This document shows, in pieces, positions 39,100 through 48,260 of a stretch of 64,000 nt of DNA. Source of the stretch: JAXJSP01 sp036310005 (lineage in GTDB: Bacteria; Bacillota; Clostridia; Oscillospirales; Acutalibacteraceae); NCBI GenBank assembly GCA_036310005.1, contig JAXJSP010000033.1, positions 1 to 64,000 of the forward strand, read 5' to 3'. The position numbers and the translations under genes are program-made. Below the pieces are notes generated by a model, which saw nothing but the letters and a program-made list of their open reading frames with translations, was not told the DNA's origin and ran no database searches. Positions within the stretch are counted from its first letter, which is position 1, and every line of letters starts with the position of its first letter.

Positions 39100-41880
39100 A
39101 TGGCACAAGATTATAAAAACACTTTACAAATGCCGCAAACCGACTTTTCTATGAGAGCCGGTTTACCGCAAAAAGAACCTGAAATCTTAAAAAAATGGTA
39201 TGCCGACAAGGTATATGAAAAAATGCTTGAAAGAAATGAAGGCAAGCCTTTATATATATTGCACGACGGACCTCCTTATGCAAACGGAAAAATTCACTTA
39301 GGTACCGCATTAAATAAATGTCTTAAAGATTTTGTAATCAGATATAAGAATATGTCAGGCTTTAAAGCACCTTATGTACCCGGTTACGATACTCACGGTT
39401 TGCCGACCGAGTTAAAAGCAAGAAAAGAAGCAGGCAAAAAATCAAGCGAACAGATTTCACCGCTTGAACTCAGAAAAATCTGTAAAGACTTCGCTTTGCG
39501 CTTTGTCGATGACCAAAAAGAACAGTTTAAACGACTCGGCGTTTTGGGCGAATGGGATAACCCTTATTTAACCTTAAAACCTGAGTTTGTTGCAAAGCAG
39601 ATTGAAATTTTCGGCGAAATGGCAGAAAAAGGCTATATCTATAAAGGCTTAAAACCTGTATATTGGTGCCCCGACTGTCAGACTGCACTCGCAGAGGCAG
39701 AAATCGAATACGCAGAAGATAAATGCCATTCAATCTATGTTAAATTCAAAGTAAAAGATGATATGGGCAGGTTTTCTTCAATGGGCTGCGATTTAGATAA
39801 TACCTATTTCGTTATCTGGACAACTACTACCTGGACTTTGCCGGGTAACGTTGCAATTTGTGTCGGCCCTAACTATGAATACAGCGTTGTTAAAGCAAAT
39901 GATGAATACTATGTCTTGGCAACTGAACTTGTAAAACCCTCAATGCAGGCAGCCGGTATTGAAAATTACGAAACAGTCGGCACTGTAATGGGTAAAGATA
40001 TGGAACTTATGACGACTTATCACCCGTTTTTAGAGCGTGAGAGTTTAGTAATTATCGGTGACCATGTAACGCTCGAAAGCGGTACAGGTTGTGTCCATAC
40101 CGCACCCGGTTTCGGTGTCGAAGACTTTGAAGTCTGCAGAAATTATCCGCAACTTTCAATAGTTGTATCAATTGACAATAAAGGTATCCAGACACAGGAA
40201 GCAGGACAGTTTGCAGGACTTAATACAGACGATGCCAACAAAGCAATTGCAAAGCACCTTGACGAGAACGGAAGTTTATTTGCTTTGCAAAAAATTATTC
40301 ACCAATATCCGCATTGCTGGAGATGTAAATCTCCGATTGTTTACAGAGCAACCGAACAGTGTTTTTGCTCAATTAAAAAATTCGCCGATAAGGCAGTAGA
40401 TGCTATTAACAGCGTAGAGTGGATTCCGGCCTGGGGACAGGACAGAATTACCAATATGGTTAAAGACCGTTCCGACTGGTGCGTATCGCGTCAGCGTACT
40501 TGGGGAGTTCCGATTCCGATTTTCTACTGCGAAGACTGCGGTGAACAAATCATTAACAGTACCACAATTAAACATCTTGCAGACATCTTCAGAGTCGAGG
40601 GTGCAGATGCCTGGTACGCAAAAGATGCGGCAGACCTCTTACCGCAAGGCTATACCTGTCCTAAATGCGGCAAAAATCATTTCAAAAAAGAAACAGATAT
40701 TATGGATGTATGGTTTGACTCGGGTTCAACCCATGCCGCAGTAGTAGATAACAGAGATTACCTGCGTTTTCCTGCTGATTTGTATCTTGAAGGCGCAGAC
40801 CAGTACAGAGGCTGGTTCCAGTCATCACTTTTAACTTCGGTCGCAACAAAAGGAGTTGCTCCTTATAAGACAATTGTAACTCACGGTTGGGTTGTTGACG
40901 GTGAAGGCAAAAAGATGTCAAAATCTATCGGCAATACAATTATGCCTGAGGAAATTGTCAATCAGTACGGTGCCGATATATTAAGACTGTGGGTTGCATC
41001 GAGCGACTACCACGCAGATATCAGAATTTCAAAAGACATCTTAAAACAACTTTCAGAGTCTTACAGAAAAATCAGAAATACAGCAAGATTTATTTTAGGC
41101 AACCTCTATGACTTTAACCCCGATAATGATATGATCGATTTATCACAACTTGAAAGTATTGATAAATGGGCAATAGCAAAATTAAACGAGGTTATCTCAA
41201 AGGCTAAAAAAGGCTACGATGAGTTTGAGTATCATAATGTTGTCAGCGCTGTTCATAATTACTGCGTTGTCGATTTGTCAAACTTCTACCTCGATGTCTT
41301 AAAAGACAGACTTTATGTTCAAAAACCCGACTCGCTTTCAAGACGCGCGGCACAAACTACAATGTATATCATTTTGGATGCATTAGCACTTTTACTCGCT
41401 CCGATTATTTCATTTACTGCAGATGAAATTTGGAGTTATATGCCTCACGACAAGTCTAAAAACGCTGAAAACATCGTGTTTAATGACTTCCCGACAGAAA
41501 TTGATATTGATGTCGACGAAGCGTTTATGAAAGATTGGGCAGTAATGCACCTTGTTCGTGACGATGTTAAAAAGGCACTTGAAAATGCAAGAAATGAAAA
41601 AATTATCGGCGCCTCTCTTGAAGCAAAAGTAAGCGTAAACGGTACTAACGAAACCGAGCAGGTTCTTAAAAAGTTTGCTAACGAAATGGCTGACCTCTTT
41701 ATTACATCGGATGCACAAGTATCAGATAAAGAAGAACAGTTTAAAGGCGATGTTGTATCTGTCAGCGTTGAAAGAGCAGAAGGCGAAAAATGTGAGCGTT
41801 GCTGGTGTTACAGTAAAGATGTCGGCAGTAATGCAAAACATCCCGATGTTTGCGCTAAATGTGCCGAGATTTTAGGCTGA
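39100..41880 (+). CDS. ileS: Isoleucyl-tRNA synthetase
   Basis: Class Ia synthetase of 926 residues. The HIGH-type motif is PPYANGKIHLG, the KMSKS motif is GKKMSKSIGN, the CP1 editing domain lies between, and the C-terminal zinc knuckle CERCWCYSKDVG ... CAKCAEIL is present, as in the bacterial (mupirocin-sensitive) type. ATG 39100 starts two bases after the preceding stop. ileS-lspA adjacency is a common bacterial arrangement. Confidence 0.97.
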   Translation: MAQDYKNTLQMPQTDFSMRAGLPQKEPEILKKWYADKVYEKMLERNEGKPLYILHDGPPYANGKIHLGTALNKCLKDFVIRYKNMSGFKAPYVPGYDTHGLPTELKARKEAGKKSSEQISPLELRKICKDFALRFVDDQKEQFKRLGVLGEWDNPYLTLKPEFVAKQIEIFGEMAEKGYIYKGLKPVYWCPDCQTALAEAEIEYAEDKCHSIYVKFKVKDDMGRFSSMGCDLDNTYFVIWTTTTWTLPGNVAICVGPNYEYSVVKANDEYYVLATELVKPSMQAAGIENYETVGTVMGKDMELMTTYHPFLERESLVIIGDHVTLESGTGCVHTAPGFGVEDFEVCRNYPQLSIVVSIDNKGIQTQEAGQFAGLNTDDANKAIAKHLDENGSLFALQKIIHQYPHCWRCKSPIVYRATEQCFCSIKKFADKAVDAINSVEWIPAWGQDRITNMVKDRSDWCVSRQRTWGVPIPIFYCEDCGEQIINSTTIKHLADIFRVEGADAWYAKDAADLLPQGYTCPKCGKNHFKKETDIMDVWFDSGSTHAAVVDNRDYLRFPADLYLEGADQYRGWFQSSLLTSVATKGVAPYKTIVTHGWVVDGEGKKMSKSIGNTIMPEEIVNQYGADILRLWVASSDYHADIRISKDILKQLSESYRKIRNTARFILGNLYDFNPDNDMIDLSQLESIDKWAIAKLNEVISKAKKGYDEFEYHNVVSAVHNYCVVDLSNFYLDVLKDRLYVQKPDSLSRRAAQTTMYIILDALALLLAPIISFTADEIWSYMPHDKSKNAENIVFNDFPTEIDIDVDEAFMKDWAVMHLVRDDVKKALENARNEKIIGASLEAKVSVNGTNETEQVLKKFANEMADLFITSDAQVSDKEEQFKGDVVSVSVERAEGEKCERCWCYSKDVGSNAKHPDVCAKCAEILG

Positions 41881-42398
41881 TGAAAAAATATAAAATACCG
41901 ATAGTATTTTCGCTTATCGTTTTACTGGTTGTCGGCTTTGATCAACTTACTAAATTTTTAGCAGTAACTTATTTAGAGCCTGTGGGCAGAGTTGAGATTA
42001 TTAAAGGCGTGTTAAACTTTACTTATGTAGAAAATCCCGGTGCGGTCGGCGGCATCTTCGCCGACTCACCGTGGGTATTTAATGTAATTACCGTGTTAGC
42101 GGTCGCAGGCCTTACCGTTGCCGCTTTTTTAGGCAAATTCAATAAATCAAAATGGCTCGCATCAGCGGTTGCGTTTATCGTCGGAGGCGGAATCGGTAAC
42201 TTGATTGACCGCTTTTTCAGAATAGGTGCAAGCGGTTATCATGTCGTAGTCGATTTTATAGATGTGGTGTTTATCCCCGTGTGGAAATTGGTCTTTAATA
42301 TAGCGGACAGTTTTGTAGTCGTCGGCTGTATAATGATAATACTTCATTGTGTAAGAGAATTTATTATTGAACTTAAAAGTAAAAAGGAAGATAAGTAA
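41880..42398 (+). CDS. lspA: Signal peptidase II (lipoprotein signal peptidase)
   Basis: A 172-residue, four-helix membrane aspartic protease that cleaves signal peptides of prolipoproteins. Family boxes: DQLTKFLA, NFTYVENPGAVGGIF (a slightly divergent N-x-GAAF box), GGGIGNLIDR with the first catalytic Asp and FNIADSFVVVG with the second. ATG 41880 overlaps the ileS stop as ATGA, so translation is coupled; the seven extra upstream residues of the longest frame are rejected. Confidence 0.95.
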   Translation: MKKYKIPIVFSLIVLLVVGFDQLTKFLAVTYLEPVGRVEIIKGVLNFTYVENPGAVGGIFADSPWVFNVITVLAVAGLTVAAFLGKFNKSKWLASAVAFIVGGGIGNLIDRFFRIGASGYHVVVDFIDVVFIPVWKLVFNIADSFVVVGCIMIILHCVREFIIELKSKKEDK

Positions 42399-43303
42399 TG
42401 CCTCTTATAAAACTTAAATATGAAGAACAAGTCTCTTGCCGCATAGATACTTTTATTGCAAATAATACCGACCTAACGCGCTCTCTTGTCGCAAAACTAT
42501 GCGACGATGAACAGGTAAAGGTCAACGGTAAAACAGTAAAGAAAAATTATAACCTGTCTTTTGGCGACGAAGTTGAAGTCAGTATAAAACCGGCAGAAGA
42601 ATGTTCTGCTAAACCTCAGAACATACCTTTGGATATAGTTTATGAAGATAACGACTTGCTCGTTGTAAATAAACCGAAGGGAATGGTGGTGCATCCGGCA
42701 CCGGGAAATTATGAGAACACATTAGTCAATGCGCTTTTATATCATTGTGCGGGTTCTTTGTCGGGCATTAACGGTGTTATAAGACCGGGAATAGTGCACA
42801 GAATTGATAAAGATACAAGCGGACTGCTTATGGTAGCAAAAAATGATAATACCCACTTGTTTTTAAGCGAACAAATAAAGGACCATTCTTTTTTAAGAGA
42901 ATATGAAACAATCGTTTACGGTAATGTTAAAAATGATGAGGGCGAAATCAATTTGCCGATAGGCAGACACCCGATTAAAAGAAAACAAATGTGTGTAAAC
43001 GGAGTCGCCCCGAGAGAAGCGGTAACTTATTATAAAGTAATAAAGCGTTACGACGGTTTTACACATTTAAGACTTAAATTAAAAACAGGCAGAACTCATC
43101 AGATAAGAGTTCACATGTCATATATAGGACATCCGGTAGCGGGGGATATAACCTACGGACCTAAAAAAGCAATAACTTCTCTCAACGGTCAGTGCCTGCA
43201 CGCAAAATGCTTAGGCTTTGTACACCCGAACGGAGAGTTTATGAAATTTGAAAGTGATTTGCCCGATTATTTTGTTAAATTCAGGGACAAATTAAAAAAT
43301 TAA
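42398..43303 (+). CDS. rluD: RluA/RluD-family 23S rRNA pseudouridine synthase
   Basis: A 301-residue enzyme with an N-terminal S4 domain (about 14-70, LVAKLCDDEQVKVNGKTVKKN) and the RluA catalytic domain. The catalytic Asp is in HRIDKDTSGLLMVAK; KTGRTHQIRVHMSYIGHPVAGD is the second signature. It probably modifies 23S rRNA, as RluD-type proteins beside lspA do, but the exact site cannot be read from sequence. ATG overlaps the lspA stop (TAATG). Confidence 0.9.
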   Translation: MPLIKLKYEEQVSCRIDTFIANNTDLTRSLVAKLCDDEQVKVNGKTVKKNYNLSFGDEVEVSIKPAEECSAKPQNIPLDIVYEDNDLLVVNKPKGMVVHPAPGNYENTLVNALLYHCAGSLSGINGVIRPGIVHRIDKDTSGLLMVAKNDNTHLFLSEQIKDHSFLREYETIVYGNVKNDEGEINLPIGRHPIKRKQMCVNGVAPREAVTYYKVIKRYDGFTHLRLKLKTGRTHQIRVHMSYIGHPVAGDITYGPKKAITSLNGQCLHAKCLGFVHPNGEFMKFESDLPDYFVKFRDKLKN

Positions 43304-43319
43304 ATTTAAGGAGTTAAAC

Positions 43320-44159
43320 ATGGACATTAATACTAAAAAGCAACTTGAAATCCTTGCTTGTAAAGTTCGTCTTGGTGTAATAGAGGGAACTTTTAATGCA
43401 AAATCGGGACATCCGGGTGGCTCGTTATCAATCGCAGAAGTGCTTTCATATCTTTACTCTTGCGAGATGAATGTTGACCCTAAAGACTCAAAAAATCAAA
43501 ACAGAGACAGACTCGTTTTGTCAAAAGGTCACGCAGCACCCGCACTTTATGCCGTGCTTGCACAAAAAGGTTTTTTCAGCACGGATGAAATCAAAAAATT
43601 AAGAAAAACAGGCGAAATGTTACAAGGACATCCTAATATGAAAATTCCGGGCGTAGATATGTCAACAGGCTCTTTGGGACAAGGTATTTCCGCCGCTTGC
43701 GGTATGGCACTTTCCTCAAAACGCTTTAACAGCGGCTTTAGAGTTTATTCAATACTCGGAGACGGTGAGTGCGAAGAAGGACAGGTCTGGGAAGCAGCGA
43801 TGTTTGCGGGAAATAAAGAACTTGATAATCTTTGTATTTTTGTCGATTTTAACAATTTGCAAATTGACGGTACTTGTGATGAGGTAAATTCACCCGCACC
43901 GTTAGATAAAAAATTCGAAGCGTTCGGCTGGAACGTTGTAACTATAGACGGACATGATTTTGACCAGATTGAGTGTGCGTTTAATAAAGCAAAAGAATGT
44001 AAGGGTAAGCCTACTGCCATTATTGCCAATACAGTAAAAGGCAAAGGCGTGTCATTTATGGAGAATCAATGCTCTTGGCACGGAAGCGCACCTAATGCAG
44101 AGCAGTATGAATGTGCTATGGCAGAACTTAATGCACAACTTGAAAAGTTACAAGGTTAG
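43320..44159 (+). CDS. tktA: Transketolase, N-terminal (TPP-binding) subunit
   Basis: A 279-residue protein corresponding to the pyrimidine-diphosphate half of transketolase. The thiamine-diphosphate motif GDGECEEGQVWEAAMFAGNKELDNLCIFVDFN region is intact with GDG...NN spacing, and GHPGGSLS and HGSAPN segments match transketolase rather than DXS. With the C-terminal subunit encoded 14 nt downstream it should form the working enzyme of the pentose phosphate pathway. Split transketolases are common in Clostridia and archaea. Confidence 0.93.
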   Translation: MDINTKKQLEILACKVRLGVIEGTFNAKSGHPGGSLSIAEVLSYLYSCEMNVDPKDSKNQNRDRLVLSKGHAAPALYAVLAQKGFFSTDEIKKLRKTGEMLQGHPNMKIPGVDMSTGSLGQGISAACGMALSSKRFNSGFRVYSILGDGECEEGQVWEAAMFAGNKELDNLCIFVDFNNLQIDGTCDEVNSPAPLDKKFEAFGWNVVTIDGHDFDQIECAFNKAKECKGKPTAIIANTVKGKGVSFMENQCSWHGSAPNAEQYECAMAELNAQLEKLQG

Positions 44160-44173
44160 GGAGGAGAGTTTAA

Positions 44174-45118
44174 ATGTCACAGGTAATTAAAAAGGCTACA
44201 AGAGAAGGATATGCAGCAGGACTTTTAAAACTCGGCGAAACGAATAAAGACATCCTCGTTTTTGATGCAGACTTAGCCGCTGCTACAAAAACAGGTGCTT
44301 TCAAAAAAGCACATCCTGAAAACTTTTATGACTGCGGTATCGCAGAACAGAATATGATGAGTATTGCTGCCGGCGTTGCATCAACAGGTAAAACCGTGTT
44401 TGCATCATCGTTTGCTATGTTTGCATCAGGCAGAGCGTATGAACAGGTTAGAAATTCAATCGGTTACCCGCATTTGAATGTTAAAATCGGCGCAACTCAC
44501 GGAGGTATCTCCGTAGGCGAAGACGGTGCAAGCCATCAGTGTAATGAGGATATTGCATTGATGAGAACAATACCCGGTATGACTGTTATTAACCCGGCGG
44601 ACGCTGTCGAAGCAGAAAAAGCGGTTGTTGCCGCAGCCGAAATTGACGGACCTGTCTATTTAAGATTTGGCAGACTTGCTGTTCCGGTAATTTTTGATGA
44701 TGATTATAAGTTTGAAATCGGCAAAGCAGTAACTTTGACTCAAGGCGATGATGTAGCAATTATTGCAACAGGTCTTATGGTTGAAAGAGCATTAACCGCA
44801 GCAGAAGAACTCAAAAAAGAGGGAATTAATGCAAGAGTCATCAATATGGCTACTATTAAACCTTTGGATAACGAGGCAGTTTTAAAAGCGGCAAAAGAAT
44901 GTAAAGCAATCGTTACTTGCGAGGAACACTCGGTAATCGGCGGCTTGGGCTCGGCTGTATGCGATTTGCTCGCTGAAAACTTACCTACACCTGTTAAAAT
45001 GGTAGGTGTCAGAGATGTATTCGGTCAGTCCGGTCCGGCATTAGAGTTGCTTGAAGTTTACGGACTCGGAGTTAAAGATGTAGTAAGCGCCGCAAAAGAA
45101 GTAATTAATAATAAATAA
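44174..45118 (+). CDS. tktB: Transketolase, C-terminal subunit
   Basis: A 314-residue protein with the pyrimidine-binding domain (DCGIAEQNMMSIAAG, containing the glutamate that activates TPP) and the C-terminal transketolase domain. GGAGAG precedes the ATG. It follows the N-terminal subunit gene and is closed by a hairpin. Like its partner it has no obvious link to the division genes upstream apart from shared transcription. Confidence 0.93.
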   Translation: MSQVIKKATREGYAAGLLKLGETNKDILVFDADLAAATKTGAFKKAHPENFYDCGIAEQNMMSIAAGVASTGKTVFASSFAMFASGRAYEQVRNSIGYPHLNVKIGATHGGISVGEDGASHQCNEDIALMRTIPGMTVINPADAVEAEKAVVAAAEIDGPVYLRFGRLAVPVIFDDDYKFEIGKAVTLTQGDDVAIIATGLMVERALTAAEELKKEGINARVINMATIKPLDNEAVLKAAKECKAIVTCEEHSVIGGLGSAVCDLLAENLPTPVKMVGVRDVFGQSGPALELLEVYGLGVKDVVSAAKEVINNK

Positions 45119-45123
45119 TTTAA

Positions 45124-45157
45124 AGAGCGTTGATTTTTCAACGCTCTGAATTTTTAT
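45124..45157 (+). terminator. Terminator after the transketolase genes
   Basis: AGAGCGTTGA / TCAACGCTCT, 10-bp stem (45124-45147), then GAATTTTTA. It ends the long array that begins near 26582. Confidence 0.8.
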
Positions 45158-45223
45158 ATATTATATATATAATGTAAAGAATTAATAAAAACCTGTAAAT
45201 AATTGAAAATTAACTCTTGATTA

Positions 45224-45346
45224 TTGACAAATCTTATGATAATATATATATTACCTCGCTATGTGGGCTTATTTGTTGTGCCCAATATCAGCCTACACGC
45301 CTTTAGAGGGAGGCAAAAATTTTTCCGTGAAACGGGAGGTGCCGTC
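45224..45346 (+). promoter_or_regulatory. Promoter and structured leader of rpmG-secE-nusG-rplKA
   Basis: TTGACA (45224-45229), 17 nt, TATATT (45247-45252). The leader of about 90 nt contains complementary segments TGTGGGC/GCCTACA, GCCT/AGGC and CCGT-GAA-ACGG, and two GGGAGG boxes, the second being the rpmG ribosome binding site. A longer open frame through this leader (from 45224) is out of keeping with L33 and rejected. Whether the structures regulate anything is unknown. Confidence 0.6.
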
Positions 45347-45496
45347 ATGAGAGTAAAAATCACATTGGCTTGTAGCGAATGCAAGCAGAGAAACTACAAT
45401 ACGATGAAAAACAAGAAGAATGACCCTGACAGACTTGAAATGAACAAGTATTGCAGATTCTGCAAGAAGCACACTCTCCACAAGGAGACAAAATAA
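45347..45496 (+). CDS. rpmG: 50S ribosomal protein L33 (zinc-binding form)
   Basis: A 49-residue ribosomal protein. It keeps both zinc-ribbon pairs, CSEC near the N-terminus and CRFC near the C-terminus, so it is the C+ paralogue, the type used when zinc is sufficient. ATG 45347 follows CGGGAGGTG. The order rpmG-secE-nusG is the standard bacterial one. Confidence 0.96.
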   Translation: MRVKITLACSECKQRNYNTMKNKKNDPDRLEMNKYCRFCKKHTLHKETK

Positions 45497-45510
45497 GGAA
45501 GGGGAAGTAC

Positions 45511-46185
45511 ATGAAAGCATTATCTTGGGCAGCTAAAGTTCTTTCTGTAATAGCAACAGTCGGAACAGTAGTATTAATGTTCTTTGGAATTGCTGAAGTG
45601 ACATCGAGTGCAGGCGAATTTTCATTATCTGCTATTCAAATGTCATTGGGTTCAACAGTTAAAGATGTGAACTTTAATATGTCCTCAAAATACCTTTTTG
45701 CAAGCATATGCGCAATAATAGCAGCAATATGCAGCGTGTTCTCGGTGAAGAAAAAAAGCTTTTCCATCGCAAATTTAGTGTTCTCAGCAGTGTCAATGAT
45801 TATGTTTATAATATTTGCCGTACAAACACCGGCAAGTAATGTAGACTACAGACCGTTGACAGCAACAGTAGAATATAACTCAATGTTTTGGGTATTATTC
45901 GGCGTTGTAATCGGTGCAGTTGTATTAACGGTTGCATCAATATTCTTAGCAGATAAAGTTGAAGTAATGGAGTCTAATGGCACAAAGAAGACTTTGTTAA
46001 AGAGATTTATCGCTTGGATAAAAGAGTATAAAAGTGAAATCAAAAAGATTTCCTGGCCGGCATTTAAAACTGTCGTCAGAAATTCGGTATTGGTACTTTT
46101 ATGCTGCTTGCTTGTAGGAATCATTATTTGGGCAGTAGATTTCGGTTTGTCGAATCTGCTCCAACTTATCTTCCACACAAAGTAA
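45511..46185 (+). CDS. secE: Preprotein translocase subunit SecE with a large N-terminal membrane extension
   Basis: SecE clamps SecY in the translocon. Only the last about 60 residues are recognisable SecE: the amphipathic segment with EYKSEIKKISWPAFKT (172-187) and the membrane helix 191-218. Ahead of it lie 150 residues with four more predicted helices (about 5-28, 60-79, 84-105, 124-147), while Firmicutes SecE usually has a single helix and 60-75 residues in all. ATG 45511 follows GGAAGGGGAA; no internal start with a ribosome binding site before the SecE part was found. rpmG and nusG flank it, so its identity is firm; the role of the extension is unknown. Confidence 0.9.
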   Translation: MKALSWAAKVLSVIATVGTVVLMFFGIAEVTSSAGEFSLSAIQMSLGSTVKDVNFNMSSKYLFASICAIIAAICSVFSVKKKSFSIANLVFSAVSMIMFIIFAVQTPASNVDYRPLTATVEYNSMFWVLFGVVIGAVVLTVASIFLADKVEVMESNGTKKTLLKRFIAWIKEYKSEIKKISWPAFKTVVRNSVLVLLCCLLVGIIIWAVDFGLSNLLQLIFHTK

Positions 46186-46227
46186 GAAAATAGGTCACTA
46201 TTTACATTATTTTAGGAGGATTAACCG

Positions 46228-46752
46228 ATGATTGAAGAAGCAAGATGGTATGTCATTCATACTTATTCCGGCTACGAAAATAAGGTTGCAAGCAATCTTG
46301 AAACAATCGTAGAAAACAGAAACATGCACGATGTTATCTTTGATATCAAAGTTCCTACAGAAACAGTAACAGAAATTAAAGATGACAAAACCCGAGAGGT
46401 TGAACGCAAAATATTCCCCGGATATGTACTTGTAAAAATGATTGTCACAGACGAATCATGGTTCGTAGTACGAAATATCAGAGGAGTAACAGGCTTTGTA
46501 GGCCCTGCGTCAAAACCTGTTCCGCTTACCGACGAAGAGGCAGCAAAACTCGGAATCGAGAAGCATACGGTAAAGGTATCATATCAGGTTGGCGATATTG
46601 TAAACATCGTAAACGGACCGCTTGAAGGATTCAGCGGCAGAGTAGACGAAGTTGATACCGACAACAACTTGGTAAAAGTTACCTTATCAATGTTCGGTAG
46701 GGAAACACCTGTAGAGTTGGAACTCAATCAGGTACAACCCGAAAAAGATTAA
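46228..46752 (+). CDS. nusG: Transcription termination/antitermination factor NusG
   Basis: A 174-residue two-domain factor. The NGN domain begins ARWYVIHTYSGYENKVASNLE and carries the FPGYVLVKM segment; the KOW domain is YQVGDIVNIVNGPLEGFSGRV. It binds RNA polymerase and modulates pausing and coupling. AGGAGG precedes the ATG. rplK follows, 96 nt later, behind an L1-site-like leader. Confidence 0.97.
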   Translation: MIEEARWYVIHTYSGYENKVASNLETIVENRNMHDVIFDIKVPTETVTEIKDDKTREVERKIFPGYVLVKMIVTDESWFVVRNIRGVTGFVGPASKPVPLTDEEAAKLGIEKHTVKVSYQVGDIVNIVNGPLEGFSGRVDEVDTDNNLVKVTLSMFGRETPVELELNQVQPEKD

Positions 46753-46778
46753 TTTGTAAACAGCGGTAAATTCCGTTA

Positions 46779-46827
46779 GGACAGTATTGTCCGGTGGGAG
46801 GACGGGCTAACCGTTCGCTTAACCACT
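46779..46827 (+). promoter_or_regulatory. L1-binding-site-like RNA element upstream of rplK
   Basis: A hairpin GGACA-GTAT-TGTCC is followed by GGTGGGAGG (46793-46801), a small internal stem (ACGGGCTAACCGT) and TTAACCACT (ending 46827). GGTGG pairs with CCAC. The same GGTGGGAGG ... ACCAC arrangement occurs in helix 76-78 of 23S rRNA, the binding site of ribosomal protein L1. It is therefore a probable target for translational repression by L1 on the rplK-rplA message. Confidence 0.65.
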
Positions 46828-46848
46828 ATTTATTTGGAGGTGCAAACA

Positions 46849-47274
46849 ATGGCACAGAAGGTTATTGGATTTATTAAACTTCAGATTCCTGCAGGCAAAG
46901 CAACACCAGCTCCGCCGGTAGGACCTGCGCTCGGTCAACATGGTGTAAACATCATGGCATTCACAAAAGAATTTAACGAGCGTACAAAAAATGACGCAGG
47001 TATGATTATTCCTGTAGTTATCACAGTATATGCAGATCACTCATTCTCTTTTGTAACAAAGACGCCGCCTGCAGCAGTTCTTATCAAGAAGGCTTGCGGC
47101 ATTGAGACTGCATCGGGCACACCTAATAAACAAAAGGTTGCTAAAATCACAAAAGAACAGGTCAGAAAAATTGCCGAGCAGAAAATGCCCGACTTGAATG
47201 CTGCAAATATTGAATCTGCATCAAGTATGATAGCAGGTACAGCACGCAGCATGGGAATTGAAGTCGTAGACTAA
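46849..47274 (+). CDS. rplK: 50S ribosomal protein L11
   Basis: A 141-residue protein of the GTPase-associated centre. [27 protein letters not shown] is the N-terminal domain signature and the C-terminal RNA-binding domain ends [12 protein letters not shown] 46849 follows TGGAGGTGC; a five-residue upstream extension is rejected. It lies between two L1-site-like RNA elements. Confidence 0.97.
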   Translation: MAQKVIGFIKLQIPAGKATPAPPVGPALGQHGVNIMAFTKEFNERTKNDAGMIIPVVITVYADHSFSFVTKTPPAAVLIKKACGIETASGTPNKQKVAKITKEQVRKIAEQKMPDLNAANIESASSMIAGTARSMGIEVVD

Positions 47275-47286
47275 TTTTTTCTGACA

Positions 47287-47330
47287 CCGGGCTATATCCC
47301 GGGTGGGAGGGAATTCCCGATATAACCACT
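47287..47330 (+). promoter_or_regulatory. Second L1-binding-site-like RNA element, between rplK and rplA
   Basis: CCGGG-CTATAT-CCCGG, then GGTGGGAGG (47302-47310), a GGGAATTCCC inner stem and TATAACCACT (ending 47330). Architecture and key bases match the element before rplK although the stems differ, which is the covariation expected of a conserved RNA structure. It lies 20 nt before the rplA start. Confidence 0.65.
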
Positions 47331-47350
47331 CTAATGGGAGGAAATTTATA

Positions 47351-48043
47351 ATGAAACATGGTAAAAAGTATTCCGACAGTTCAAAACTTGTCGAGAACTC
47401 AAAACTTTATGATGTAAACGAGGCAATGGACCTCGCTGTCAAAACTAAGGTTGCAAAGTTTGATGAAACAGTAGAAGTACATGTTCGTCTCGGCGTTGAC
47501 TCAAGACATGCTGACCAACAAGTACGCGGAGCAGTAGTGCTTCCCAACGGAACAGGTAAAGATGTAAAAATTCTTGTTCTTACAAAAAATGAAAAGATTG
47601 ATGCTGCAAAAGAAGCAGGCGCTGATTTTGTAGGCGGTGAAGAACTCGCAGAAAAAATCCAGAAAGAAAACTGGCTTGATTTTGATGTAGTTATCGCTTC
47701 ACCCGATATGATGAGCGTTGTAGGTCGTCTTGGTAAAATACTCGGACCTCGCGGACTTATGCCTACACCGAAAGCAGGTACTGTAACACCTGATGTCGCA
47801 AAAGCAGTAAATGAAGCAAAAGCAGGTAAAATTGAGTACAGACTTGATAAAACAAACATCATCCACTGCCCAATCGGAAAAGTATCATTCGGTGCTGAAA
47901 AGTTACAAGAAAACTTCGATACTCTCCTTTCAGCAATCATTAAAGCAAAACCGGCTGCAGCAAAGGGCCAATACATTAAATCTTGCGTAATCGCAACAAC
48001 AATGGGCCCCGGAATTAAAATCAATCCAAATAAAGTCGGCTAA
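47351..48043 (+). CDS. rplA: 50S ribosomal protein L1
   Basis: A 230-residue protein of the L1 stalk that helps release deacylated tRNA and, in many bacteria, represses its own mRNA. It begins [13 protein letters not shown] and contains [20 protein letters not shown], the family signature. ATG 47351 follows GGGAGG. The upstream element resembles its rRNA target, which supports autogenous control. The rplJ promoter follows. Confidence 0.97.
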   Translation: MKHGKKYSDSSKLVENSKLYDVNEAMDLAVKTKVAKFDETVEVHVRLGVDSRHADQQVRGAVVLPNGTGKDVKILVLTKNEKIDAAKEAGADFVGGEELAEKIQKENWLDFDVVIASPDMMSVVGRLGKILGPRGLMPTPKAGTVTPDVAKAVNEAKAGKIEYRLDKTNIIHCPIGKVSFGAEKLQENFDTLLSAIIKAKPAAAKGQYIKSCVIATTMGPGIKINPNKVG

Positions 48044-48050
48044 TATTTGC

Positions 48051-48079
48051 TTGACAAAGTGTTTTTAATGTGTTAAACT
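48051..48079 (+). promoter_or_regulatory. rplJL promoter
   Basis: TTGACA (48051-48056), 17 nt, TAAACT (48074-48079), directly after the rplA stop. Confidence 0.65.
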
Positions 48080-48087
48080 TCAAAGTG

Positions 48088-48238
48088 TGCTGTTCTTGAC
48101 CTAAGACAGTAGGTGCTATATGCGTAATGAACTGTAAAGTTCGCCTGCCGAGGAAGAAGGAATTAGATTTACAATTATATTTAATTTATTGTTGTGAATA
48201 TAATGCCTGTCTCCTCGTCGGGGACAGGCACTTTTTAT
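48088..48238 (+). ncRNA. L10 leader with intrinsic terminator (rplJL attenuator)
   Basis: The leader contains GACCTAAGACAGTAGGTGC, a long-range partner GCCTGCCGAGG around 48142-48153, and a terminator TGCCTGTC ... GACAGGCA followed by CTTTTTAT (48204-48238). This is the layout of the known L10 leader of Firmicutes, in which the L10(L12)4 complex binds and favours termination. The segment GCCTGCCGAGG can compete with the terminator arm. Confidence 0.85.
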
Positions 48239-48260
48239 ATTTACAACGGAGGTGAATATT

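Noticed and set aside
45224..45346. Upstream extension of the rpmG frame
   Set aside because: It runs through the promoter and leader; L33 clearly begins at 45347 behind CGGGAGGTG.
47407..48024. 205-residue minus-strand open frame
   Set aside because: It lies wholly inside rplA on the other strand, follows rplA codon periodicity, and has no ribosome binding site or recognisable domain.
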